Assembly: GCF_017873955.1 (NCBI RefSeq)
Contig: NZ_JAGGKS010000001.1
Location: 124,001 to 188,000 of the forward strand
DNA from: Sedimentibacter acidaminivorans
GTDB taxonomy: Bacteria; Bacillota; Clostridia; Tissierellales; Sedimentibacteraceae
Reading direction: 5' to 3'
Length of the DNA: 64,000 nucleotides
Numbering within the stretch: the first letter of the stretch is position 1; the number at the start of each line of letters is the position of its first letter. A program made the position numbers and the translations under genes. The notes under the pieces are model-generated. The model had not been told where the DNA came from. It worked only from the letters and a program-made list of their open reading frames with translations, and made no database searches. This document shows positions 53,658-61,667 of this stretch, one piece after another.

Positions 53658-53740
53658 ATTAAGGTAACCCGGCTACCTTGGTTGTTAACCTTAAGGCCCG
53701 TGGCTTTGCGTCCTCGGCTTTCACCGAGTTTGCCTTTATC
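53658..53740 (-). promoter_or_regulatory. c-di-GMP-I (GEMM-I) riboswitch upstream of the secreted repeat protein
   Basis: Minus strand reads AAAGGCAAACTCGGTGAAAG, CCGAGGACGCAAAGCC, ACGGGCC, then GGTAGCCGGGTTACC: the P2 GNRA loop (GTGAAA), the conserved GACGCAAAGCC junction and the tetraloop receptor of P3. This is a near-consensus GEMM-I aptamer. Confidence 0.93.
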
Positions 53741-54053
53741 AATCATGCTAATTTATTCTATAAACAAATTATATTACTATTTGCAAACATTGTCAATCTA
53801 ATGTTATACTTTATCATAATTTCTCTAAAGAACCTGTACCGATGTCTTATAATTAAAAAACTTTCATAATTTTTCAATACATTTTCATAAAATATGCTAT
53901 ATAGTAATAGATAGTTTTTTCAATATAATAAAAAAACGAATAAATATAAATTTCAAAATTAATTTCTACTGATGAAAAGTCATTGAAAACCCATAAAATG
54001 TCTTTTAATTTCAAAAAAACAGTTTGAAAACAAATAAAAGTATTTAAATTCCA

Positions 54054-54136
54054 ATAGTAATCAACCTTTTACCAAAATTACAAATATTTATTCTTTATTA
54101 TGCATTATAATCCACGATTCTTTACTTGAATTCTTT
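54054..54136. repeat. 80-bp segment shared with 45445-45523
   Basis: AGTAATCAACCTTTTACC, CAAATATTTATTCT and GCATTATAAT in the same order as at 45445-45523. The rest of 53754-54190 is AT-rich and I see no gene in it. Confidence 0.65.
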
Positions 54137-54192
54137 AATGTTTAATCGACTTCAAATATAGTAATTCTTTACAGACTGATAGGTACGCCAAA

Positions 54193-54272
54193 TAAATAAG
54201 TTAAGTAAGTTAAGTACCTGGTACCAATAAGTTAAGTACCTGGTACCGAAGCTTTTTTCCCAGGTACCAATG
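54193..54272 (+). repeat. AAGTTAAGTACCTGG repeat, locus 12 (two full units)
   Basis: TAAGTTAAG tandem, then AAGTACCTGGTACC, AATAAGTTAAGTACCTGG TACCG, and an inverted CCAGGTACC remnant. Ends 11 bp from the DUF6765 stop. Confidence 0.88.
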
Positions 54273-54283
54273 CCTTTTCAAAA

Positions 54284-55300
54284 CTATGTTATTATCCCAT
54301 ACTTAGGCAATAATTCATTTTTAACATAAAATTTATGTAAAGTTAATGCATCGTGGAAATACTTCCAATCAGATATTTGGAACTTTTCTTTTTTATCATA
54401 TATATGTAAATCTTTGTTTTTAACTTCTACTGCTTCATAAAACCACTCTCTATCGTTATATTCAATATTTGATTTAAATCCAAAAAAACCTTCAGAAATC
54501 CTTCGTTGCCAAATTATTTCTCTTTGTTCTAAAGATTCTCTAATTGAAAAAATCTCAATAAATTTATCTTCTATCTCATTCCATTTTGCCGGTTCTTTTT
54601 CAAATATAACAGGAGTATGCTCTTTAACTTGATTAGCTAAGAATGAAAAAATATGAAAAGCAGCATCAATAAATCTATCCAAATTATTGATTTTGTAATG
54701 TTCTTCTGCATTACATTTACTATATTCCCACCTTAAATAAGGCTCATCAGGGTAAGTATAAACCTGTCCATGACCTAATGGTGGAATTAATTTAGATGTA
54801 CCTAATACAACTTCATTTATGAAAGTTTTTTCTGTGTTTAAAAGGTCTAAATAATCAATTTTATTACCATCTCTGTTTAATCCATGAAAATCCTGGTGGG
54901 ACCAAGTATCTGCATATACATGGAGCGTAACCCCTAATCTTTGAAGACCATAAGGTTTGTCCAAAGTTCTCAGTGTATCATTTAACAATTCATTTGCTGT
55001 CACACTATTTTCTCTACATAATAACATTTCATAAAATTCTTGCCCTTCTACTCCTGAAAGGAAATGAAATGGTAAAAAGATATCATAACAAGTCTTATTA
55101 TCGAAGACTCTTGGGTCAATAAATTTATGAGCCGACATTTGCTGTTGAAATCTTCCGCCACTCACAAATTCCAATTCATGATTGTATTTTGCATCATCCG
55201 TATGCTGAGATGCATAAGAAATTTTTTTACTGTATTCATGTTTTATCCCTGATAACATACACAGAGTGTATATTGTATAAAAATGAAAATCTAATTGCAT
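54284..55300 (-). CDS. DUF6765 family protein
   Basis: 338 residues, no signal peptide. The opening DFHFYTIYTLCMLSGIKHEY, ISYASQHTDDA, a GRFQQQMSAHKFID region and VTLHVYADTWSHQDFHG match the DUF6765 pattern; the His/Asp residues in H-x-YADTWSHQDF recall zinc sites of phospholipase C/S1-type nucleases, so a hydrolase is plausible but unproven. RBS AGGAGG. Single gene. Confidence 0.72.
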   Translation of the reverse strand: MQLDFHFYTIYTLCMLSGIKHEYSKKISYASQHTDDAKYNHELEFVSGGRFQQQMSAHKFIDPRVFDNKTCYDIFLPFHFLSGVEGQEFYEMLLCRENSVTANELLNDTLRTLDKPYGLQRLGVTLHVYADTWSHQDFHGLNRDGNKIDYLDLLNTEKTFINEVVLGTSKLIPPLGHGQVYTYPDEPYLRWEYSKCNAEEHYKINNLDRFIDAAFHIFSFLANQVKEHTPVIFEKEPAKWNEIEDKFIEIFSIRESLEQREIIWQRRISEGFFGFKSNIEYNDREWFYEAVEVKNKDLHIYDKKEKFQISDWKYFHDALTLHKFYVKNELLPKYGIIT

Positions 55301-55383
55301 AAGGTAACCTCCTTGTGGTTTTGCTCTATTTCTATTTTTTACAGAAGTATCTTTATAAGCGACAGTTCCTTTAACAAGCAGGC

Positions 55384-55412
55384 ACCGAATAATTTAAGTA
55401 CCTGATACCGCT
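55384..55412 (+). repeat. AAGTTAAGTACCTGG repeat, locus 13 (degenerate)
   Basis: ACCGAATAATTTAAGTACCTGATACCG: core changed at two positions. Ends 13 bp from the amidohydrolase stop. Confidence 0.7.
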
Positions 55413-55425
55413 AAATTTTTTGTTT

Positions 55426-57048
55426 TTATATTTTATATACAATCTTTCCGCCTACCATAGTTAACGTAGGCAAGATATCTCTTATTTCCATTGAATCAAC
55501 AGAGAAAATATCTCTATCTAATATAACCATATCAGCATAATATCCTACTTTAATTCTACCTTTTTTATCTTCCATAAATTCCGCATAGGCACTGCCTGCA
55601 GTATAAGCATCTACTGCATCGTAAACATCCACACATTCATTTGGATAAAAACCATTCTCATGCATTCCTTTTGAATCCTTTCGTGTTACTGCACTGTATA
55701 TATTTGGAAATGGGTTGCAAGATTCTACAGGACAATCAGTTCCATAAGAAATATGTCCACCAAGATTATTAAGAGTTTTAAATGCATATGATGTAGATGA
55801 AATTTCTTTACCACATCTATCTTCAACAACATGCATATCGTAATCAAGAAAAATAGGTTGAAACATAGTTAATATATCTAATTTTGCAATTCTCTCGAGC
55901 AAAGGCATGTCTGTAATCTGACAATGTACCAATGCATGTCTCAATAAATTTTTCCCATCAACAAATGCCTTTTCATAGCAATTAATAGTCTGCTCTATTG
56001 CTGCATCTCCTATTACGTGGGTTACAACTTGCATCCCGGCATCACGTGCAAGTTCACAATATTTCTCCATTTCCTCATTAGTAGTCCACTCTATTCCATA
56101 ATTTCCTTTGTCATCAGCATATTCTGTTCTCATCAATGCAGTTCTTGCACCTAAACTTCCGTCTTTAAATAACTTTAATGGACCAAGAGTAAGCCATGAG
56201 TCCTCTGGATTATCACCATTTGCAAATTCGCCATTTTCTATATAATTCTTGAATTCATCCAAATTGTTAAAACAAACTTGATGTCTATAGCGAAGAAGAG
56301 CTTTTTTTTCATCATATAATTTATGGAACATTTCAAAATACGATTCTATATCAAGTACTGAAGTTCCAATATCATTGCTTTGTATACTAGTGAGTCCATG
56401 AGATACTGCGTACTCCATGCTCTCTATTAGCATCTCTTCTCTTTGTTCTATCGTAAAGTCTGGAATTATCTTTTTTACATAGTTACAGGCATTTTCAGTA
56501 AAAATCCCATTAGGATATCCATCTTCCCCTATTACAAAAGTTCCACCATCCCACTGTGGAGAGTTTCCATCAATCCCTAGCATTTCTATTGCTTTCGTAT
56601 TGGTAGCTAGTATATGACCGCATACACGCTCCAAAACGATAGGAATATCTATAGAAATCTTGTCTAAATCAAATCTATTAGGATATCGCTTTTCATCAAC
56701 AAATAAATCTTGATTCCAACCGATAGCATGGATACCATTTTTCACATTTTCAGGATTCTGTATCATAAAATCTTTAGATCTCATAATCAAATCATCAATT
56801 GATGTACAACTATCAATGCTAACTTGTGCATTTGTGTCTCCAAGCATAAGTAAATGCATATGAGAGTCATTAAGTCCTGGTATCACAGTTCTTCCTTCGC
56901 AGTCAATCATTTCACAATCCTCCCCTGCTGTACTTAACAAATCTTCGTTACTCCCAACCATTGTAATAATTCCATTTTCTACAGCTACTGCTTCTGCAAA
57001 ATGGTCTCTTTCTAAATATATTTTACCATTATATATTATAGTTTTCAT
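55426..57048 (-). CDS. YtcJ-like metal-dependent amidohydrolase
   Basis: About 540 residues from ATG 57048 (GGAGGTAGCT before it). Amidohydrolase 3 family: PGLNDSHMHLLMLG supplies the first metal histidines, DGSLGARTALM, THVIGDAAIEQTINCYEKA, and SYGTDCPVES with the metal Asp. Substrates of YtcJ-type enzymes are mostly unknown amides or N-acyl compounds. No signal peptide. Single gene. Confidence 0.88.
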   Translation of the reverse strand: MKTIIYNGKIYLERDHFAEAVAVENGIITMVGSNEDLLSTAGEDCEMIDCEGRTVIPGLNDSHMHLLMLGDTNAQVSIDSCTSIDDLIMRSKDFMIQNPENVKNGIHAIGWNQDLFVDEKRYPNRFDLDKISIDIPIVLERVCGHILATNTKAIEMLGIDGNSPQWDGGTFVIGEDGYPNGIFTENACNYVKKIIPDFTIEQREEMLIESMEYAVSHGLTSIQSNDIGTSVLDIESYFEMFHKLYDEKKALLRYRHQVCFNNLDEFKNYIENGEFANGDNPEDSWLTLGPLKLFKDGSLGARTALMRTEYADDKGNYGIEWTTNEEMEKYCELARDAGMQVVTHVIGDAAIEQTINCYEKAFVDGKNLLRHALVHCQITDMPLLERIAKLDILTMFQPIFLDYDMHVVEDRCGKEISSTSYAFKTLNNLGGHISYGTDCPVESCNPFPNIYSAVTRKDSKGMHENGFYPNECVDVYDAVDAYTAGSAYAEFMEDKKGRIKVGYYADMVILDRDIFSVDSMEIRDILPTLTMVGGKIVYKI

Positions 57049-57191
57049 AGCTACCTCCATTTTAATACAAACGATTATACTCTCTCTGACTTAAGCTAGA
57101 AAAAATATTTATTCTCCAGTACTCCAAATATCTAAATAGACTCATCTAATTTAAACTGTACAGTTAATGAAATTCAAGCTGTATAATTTAT

Positions 57192-57223
57192 AAAAAACGA
57201 GCAATTCGGTTAAGATGCTCGTT
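57192..57223 (-). terminator. Orphan intrinsic terminator
   Basis: AACGAGCA/TGCTCGTT stem with TTTTTT on the minus strand, upstream of the amidohydrolase and far from any intact gene that would use it. Confidence 0.6.
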
Positions 57224-57517
57224 CAAGGTGTCAGTTTATTAAGTTATTTGAAATTTCTAATTTCAGTAATTACCTCATTATTAAACAATATCACTACTTT
57301 TAATTTAATATATTACTAGAATTATAACATACTTCTTTATTTTTTTAAACAACTTTCTTGCTTGAGTTTTCGTATTTTATCCACAGGTAGTCAGAATAGT
57401 GATATATTAATGAACAGATTTAAAAAAATGCTCAAAAATAAGGAAATTCCTCTGAAAGTTTGGTATAATTAGATATCGACAAAAAACTATACTAAACAAA
57501 ATTCGGAGGTATTTCCT

Positions 57518-57752
57518 ATGACTAATTCTACCACAGATACTTATGAAATAAAACGAAAAATTATGAATTTTTCAAATAAACTAACTAAAGATGTAGGTCG
57601 TTCAAACTAAATTTGTTCAGGATATGATTTACGGAATGGCAAAATCAAAAAGTGTATTACTTTCTAATATTTCTGATGGTCTTATGGAACCCGTAAAAAA
57701 GATAAATACAATAGAACGTCTCAGTAATAATCTTTTTAAAAAATTAAAGTAA
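57518..57752 (+). pseudogene. Transposase N-terminal remnant
   Basis: Starts properly (CGGAGG, ATG 57518) with MTNSTTDTYEIKRKIMNFSN, typical of an IS4-type clostridial transposase beginning. It is frameshifted near 57605 and continues in another frame as QDMIYGMAKSKSVLLSNISD and KKINTIERLSNNL, then ends in repeat locus 14, where the stop codon is provided. Confidence 0.75.
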
Positions 57753-57804
57753 GTTAAGAAGTAAGTTAAGTACCAGGTACCGCCAAGGTTGGTACCGCCA
57801 AGGT
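57744..57804 (+). repeat. AAGTTAAGTACCTGG repeat, locus 14
   Basis: AAGTAAGTTAAG, AAGTAAGTTAAGTACCAGGTACCG, then GGTACCGCC with short CAAGG direct repeats. It joins two truncated genes: transposase on the left and response regulator on the right. Confidence 0.8.
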
Positions 57805-57805
57805 T

Positions 57806-57861
57806 TCCAGCTTAAGCAGCCCTCTTAAATCTTTTTCGTCTTCTGCAACCAGAATGCTCAT
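57806..57861 (-). pseudogene. Response-regulator 5' fragment cut off by a repeat
   Basis: ATG at 57861 followed by codons for SILVAEDEKDLRGLLKLE, the first strand and acidic pocket of a receiver domain. The frame then enters repeat locus 14. Only 19 native codons remain. Confidence 0.7.
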
Positions 57862-57951
57862 ATTTCGCCCCTATAAAAAATGTAATTAAAAGCTATTTTC
57901 AATTTGTGCTTGGAATATATCTACGTAGGCCCACGACATAACATTTTTGTA

Positions 57952-59124
57952 CTAAAGAATTAATCCAAGTACCAAAGTTAAAACAACAATCAATGGTGCA
58001 GAAATTTTTTTTGTAAAAAGCAAAATGGTTGTAATTGCTGTAACTATTAAATTGTCTATTGAAAAGCCACTTTTTTGCATCAATATAATGGCTGCGACTG
58101 CAATTAATCCACCTGCAACAGCATTAATACCCTTAAGAGACACTTTAATTGCCTTGATTTGCTTCAAATTCTCCCATACTGGATATACGAAATAAATCAA
58201 AAGTAAACCAGGCAAGAAAATGCCTACTCCTCCGATGAATGCAGCAATAATCTGAAATAAAACGCCGCCATCTCGATATGACATCCCCCCTGCATATGCA
58301 CTGAAACTAAACATTGGTCCGGGTAATCCTTGTACAAGGCCATAGCCCGTTAAAAATTCTTCATGTGTCATAAACGCTCTAACATCTACCAATTCACTAT
58401 ACATCACAGGAACGACAACTTGACCACCACCAAATACCAAATACCCATATCGGTAAAAACTTTCAAATAAAGTCAGAAGTCGATTACCAAATATTGCAGT
58501 TAATACAAGGCTACCAATAGCAAAAGCACCAAATACAAATAGATAACGCCAAGGTGGATTGACTTTAACTTTATTCCATAAATTGTTTTCACCTGAAGCC
58601 ACTATACTAACAGTTCCGCCCAAAACTAGCAACAAAGGAAAAACCCAAGGCAAATGAAAAAAGTAGGTAACAAAAGCAGCTGATAGCATTAATGCCCCTG
58701 TCATCCAATTTGTGACTACTTTTTTAGTTATTCTAAAAGCTGCAACAACAATAAAACCTACAGCCATTGGTCCAATGTATCTTAGAACATTTGAAGAAAT
58801 ATTGAATGCGGCAAAAATTTGATAAACAAAAGATAGCACAGTCATCAAAACAAGCACTGGTAATGACCATACAATCATTGTAAAAAACGCCAGTAAAGGT
58901 CCTCCTGTTTTATAACCAATTGCAACCAACGTTTGTGTGCTAGTCGGTCCAGGCAGTATACTGCATAACGCAACAAGTTCAACAAGCTCTTCTTCTGTCA
59001 AATACTCCTTTTTAGTTACAAGTTGATCCATAAAAACTCCAAAATGTGCTTCCGGTCCTCCATACGCACCTAACGAACAGATAAATGCATCTTTTAGAAA
59101 GGATCTCCATTTGATTTTATTCAT
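57952..59124 (-). CDS. chrA: Chromate transporter family protein
   Basis: 390 residues with two homologous CHR domains of about six helices each. First domain: DAFICSLGAYGGPEAHFGVF and LCSILPGPTSTQTLVAIGYK; second: YLVFGGGQVVVPVMYSEL and GLVQGLPGPMFSFSAYAG. The GGPE, PGPTSTQ and PGPMF motifs are those of ChrA. RBS CGGAGG. Many such proteins are not proven chromate exporters. Single gene. Confidence 0.9.
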   Translation of the reverse strand: MNKIKWRSFLKDAFICSLGAYGGPEAHFGVFMDQLVTKKEYLTEEELVELVALCSILPGPTSTQTLVAIGYKTGGPLLAFFTMIVWSLPVLVLMTVLSFVYQIFAAFNISSNVLRYIGPMAVGFIVVAAFRITKKVVTNWMTGALMLSAAFVTYFFHLPWVFPLLLVLGGTVSIVASGENNLWNKVKVNPPWRYLFVFGAFAIGSLVLTAIFGNRLLTLFESFYRYGYLVFGGGQVVVPVMYSELVDVRAFMTHEEFLTGYGLVQGLPGPMFSFSAYAGGMSYRDGGVLFQIIAAFIGGVGIFLPGLLLIYFVYPVWENLKQIKAIKVSLKGINAVAGGLIAVAAIILMQKSGFSIDNLIVTAITTILLFTKKISAPLIVVLTLVLGLIL

Positions 59125-59291
59125 ATTTTTCTTTATCCTCCGATTATTGGTTTAATTTTCATACTATCCTTCTTTCTTCTTTGTCTGTGCGTTTATTTTA
59201 GCTCCATACACTTATACTACACTTATCTGTACCCATATTTATTATTCTTATTTTTATAAATCAAAACATATTAATACGTTAAAATTTCAAA

Positions 59292-59376
59292 GCTACAATA
59301 AGTTAATAAGTTAAGAATAAGTAAGTTAAAAGTAAGTTAAGTACCTGGTACCGAAGTAAGTTACCTGGTACCGAAG
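59292..59376 (+). repeat. AAGTTAAGTACCTGG repeat, locus 15 (downstream flank of the RAYT)
   Basis: TTTCAAAGCTACAAT, then AAGTTAATAAGTTAAG, AATAAGTAAGTTAAAAG, TAAGTTAAGTACCTGG TACCG, and a shortened AAGTTACCTGGTACCG unit. Ends 9 bp from the RAYT stop. Confidence 0.88.
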
Positions 59377-59385
59377 CTCCATCTC

Positions 59386-60225
59386 CTATTGCAAATTATT
59401 AAGCTTATGAACAGCTACTTGACTTATCCCAATATTCAAACCAATTTCTTTCATTTTATAATTGCTCTGTATAGCCTTTTCTATATACAGCATTTTATAA
59501 TGAGTCAACTCTCTTTTTCTTGAACCTCTTTTAATTTCATCAAATATTCTATCATCACCAACAACTTCATACAATATTTTGTCCAACGTTTTCCTTTCTG
59601 TTTTTATTATAGGAATATCTATGCTTGTAGGCTTAACTTCTCCTATAATCGAAACCTCTTCAAACTCTGCACTCTCTTCAAGCAAGGTTGAATCCATGAA
59701 TTTACTATACTCAACTAATGCATTCTTTCTATTTTCAGAAAACATGCAAAGGACAAAATCTATGTCGACAATTTTATCTTGTATGTTTTTCCTGTAATAT
59801 GAATCGCTGCTCCAATAATAATCAGAAACTTTTTTGCACATTTTAGCCTTTACAGGATTTTGATGAACATATCTAATCAAAGAAAGAAGATATTTATCAT
59901 CCTTAACTAATATTCCTTTGTACCTGTCTTGAAATACATGACCTGATTTATTATATGTACAATTGTAATATTTGCTGAATTTCAAATCAATTCTATGCAT
60001 TATCTGACTTATAGGCACTTCATGACTTCTTATTACAATGTGGTAATGGTTATCCATTATAACAAATCCATATATTTCAAACCTCATAATTTCTTTGCTT
60101 TCAACTATGATATTTAAAAGCTGCTTTTTTACATCGTCATTTTTGAAAATGTACTCCTTGTTGTTGCCCCTTTGAACAATATGATATACCCCGCCCTCAA
60201 ACTGTATTCTCGGTTTTCTTCCCAT
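59386..60225 (-). CDS. REP-associated tyrosine transposase (RAYT, Y1_Tnp)
   Basis: HUH single-strand endonuclease of the IS200/IS605-like Y1 family, 279 residues. N-terminal PRIQFEGGVYHIVQRGNN, the HUH motif in DNHYHIVIRS, catalytic Tyr in SLIRYVHQNPVKAKM, then a C-terminal extension with a helix-turn-helix (MKEIGLNIGISQVAVHKL). RBS GGAGG. Flanked on both sides by AAGTTAAGTACCTGG repeats (loci 15 and 16), the arrangement expected of a RAYT and its own REPs. No other copy of the intact gene in the window. Confidence 0.92.
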   Translation of the reverse strand: MGRKPRIQFEGGVYHIVQRGNNKEYIFKNDDVKKQLLNIIVESKEIMRFEIYGFVIMDNHYHIVIRSHEVPISQIMHRIDLKFSKYYNCTYNKSGHVFQDRYKGILVKDDKYLLSLIRYVHQNPVKAKMCKKVSDYYWSSDSYYRKNIQDKIVDIDFVLCMFSENRKNALVEYSKFMDSTLLEESAEFEEVSIIGEVKPTSIDIPIIKTERKTLDKILYEVVGDDRIFDEIKRGSRKRELTHYKMLYIEKAIQSNYKMKEIGLNIGISQVAVHKLNNLQ

Positions 60226-60396
60226 TTAAGCGTCCTCCGATAGAACAATTTCATTCCTTTATTTTACATTATATATGTTTTTTTTGCATAAAGCAACAAA
60301 AAAGAGAATCTTCATAAGAAGTCCTCTATTCAAAAATTCTATTAAATTCATTACTAATAAGTTCATAAGTTAAGTAAGTTAAGTACCTGGTTCGGA
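60223..60396. repeat. RAYT upstream segment, shared with 32409-32573
   Basis: Includes GCGTCCTCCGATAGAAC, TTTACATTATATATG, an AGAGAATC/ GGACTTCT hairpin with TTTTTTG, and repeat locus 16. The same order occurs in front of phzF. Confidence 0.75.
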
Positions 60397-60400
60397 TTAG
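60353..60400 (+). repeat. AAGTTAAGTACCTGG repeat, locus 16 (upstream flank of the RAYT)
   Basis: CTAATAAGTTCATAAG, TTAAGTAAGTTAAGTACCTGG TTCGGATTA-type end. Ends 7 bp from the stop of the riboflavin kinase fusion. Confidence 0.88.
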
Positions 60401-60407
60401 TCAGTCA

Positions 60408-61115
60408 TTAGTCATTAATGTCTGTTTTTTGGTTGAATTTATATCCGTATCCAACAATCGTTTTGATACAATCATCACCATTCTCATGCGAACGAAGTTT
60501 TTTTCTAATTTGAAATATTGTATTTTCAACAGCATGAAAGCAGCCGTTAGACGGCTGGTGCCATACAGCTTCATAGATTTGCTCTTTTGTATACGCTACC
60601 TCTGGATTTGAATACAGCAAATACAAAGCATCAAATTCCTTGTTGGACAAAAACACCTCACCGCCTTTCAGTTTCACCATATGCTTATGAATATCCATGG
60701 AAAACTGTTGAGACAGATCATTTAGTCCAAAAAAAACACGTACTGCATCGCAATCCATGCGAATCTGTTCCAACAGGGCAGCAAGATCATCAAATTTTCG
60801 TGGTTCGCGCAATTTCTGATAAAGCTGTATCTCCATACGTTCCCCATATACATCCTGATTAAAATTCAGAATATGAATTTCAATAGAGATATCGCTATCG
60901 TTATCTACTGTGGGACGTCTACCAATGTGGGTGACACCGTAATAGCTGTGTGCATGCAATACGATTTGCGTAACATAAACCCCTTGCGGGGGTATTTCCT
61001 TTATCTGAAGTTCTCCTAAATTAGCTGTAGGAGTACCCACCAGTTTTCCAATCCCCCGACCATGAATCACTGTTCCGTTAAGAAATATTGGCTCGCTGTA
61101 TAATTCTCTTTCCAT
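60408..61115 (-). CDS. Riboflavin kinase fused to an OmpR-type winged helix
   Basis: 235 residues. Residues 10-130 are a riboflavin kinase (flavokinase) domain without the usual FAD synthetase half: VIHGRGIGKLVGTPTANLGE, PPQGVYV, YYGVTHIGRRPTVDN, EIHILNFNQDVYGE, and KLREPRKFDDLAALLEQI. Residues 148-233 are an OmpR/PhoB-type DNA-binding winged helix: LSNKEFDALYLLYSNPEVAY, YEAVWHQPSN, AVENTIFQIRKKLR, IKTIVGYGYKF. A receiver domain is absent. It directly follows a broken ribU in the same direction (GAGG RBS overlaps the ribU stop). Likely a flavin-responsive regulator of riboflavin uptake, with or without kinase activity. Archaeal RbkR is a kinase-regulator fusion of unrelated build. Confidence 0.85.
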   Translation of the reverse strand: MERELYSEPIFLNGTVIHGRGIGKLVGTPTANLGELQIKEIPPQGVYVTQIVLHAHSYYGVTHIGRRPTVDNDSDISIEIHILNFNQDVYGERMEIQLYQKLREPRKFDDLAALLEQIRMDCDAVRVFFGLNDLSQQFSMDIHKHMVKLKGGEVFLSNKEFDALYLLYSNPEVAYTKEQIYEAVWHQPSNGCFHAVENTIFQIRKKLRSHENGDDCIKTIVGYGYKFNQKTDIND

Positions 61116-61124
61116 TTTTAATCC

Positions 61125-61530
61125 TCACAGTAGTCCTTTCATGTATAAAATAAATAAAACACAAGTTGCAGATATGGCACCCGATATTAACCATAGCCCT
61201 GTTCGCTTCTTACCAGTAGGATACTCCCGCGTCGGGATACCCCATATATATTGACGTTATCAAATAATTCCATGCCATCATAACAACAACCATAGTCACA
61301 ACTCCAAGTGTCAAGCCAACAACTGCATTGGTAATTGTTTTTTTCTTATAGATGGAGGAAGCAGTACAAGCAAATTCGCAGGTGGAAATTATATTCATAA
61401 TGCATCCAAGAATGCCGGTTTCGCTGATGGTCATCATTTCTATCACTGAAACGATTACAGAAATCATGAATGATGTCATTGGTCCCCAGATCAATCCCCC
61501 AAGCGTAATAAAGATGTCCTTTAGGAATAA
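61125..61530 (-). pseudogene. ribU: Riboflavin ECF transporter S component (RibU-like), truncated and frameshifted
   Basis: The readable part has FLKDIFITLGGLIWGPM, SVIEMMTISETGILGCIMNI, ASSIYKKKTITNAVVGLTLG and WNYLITSIYMGYP, the RibU pattern. The N-terminus is missing: sequence before FLKD is the repeat array of locus 17. After MGYP the frame shifts; the other frame continues as TGKKRTGLWLISGAIS and ends in a terminal membrane helix at TGA 61127-61125, so an internal segment has also been lost. Not functional as it stands. Confidence 0.75.
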
Positions 61531-61640
61531 GTTAAGTACCTGGGAATAAGTTAAGTAAGTTAAGTAATAAGTTAAGTAAGTTAAGTACCTGGTACCGCTA
61601 AGTTAAGTAAGTTAAGTACCTGGTACCGCTAAGTTAAAAG
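61526..61640 (+). repeat. AAGTTAAGTACCTGG repeat, locus 17 (array of four units)
   Basis: Four cores, the last two ending ACCTGGTACCGCT, separated by one to four AAGTTAAGT nonamers. The largest array in the window. It replaces the 5' end of ribU and ends 27 bp from the surE stop. Confidence 0.92.
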
Positions 61641-61667
61641 TGGGATGTCTAATTTATATTTCAAAAT

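Noticed and set aside
61526-61640. CRISPR-like array (evenly repeated units)
   Set aside because: Units are separated by variable numbers of AAGTTAAGT nonamers, with no unique spacers of constant length and no cas genes.
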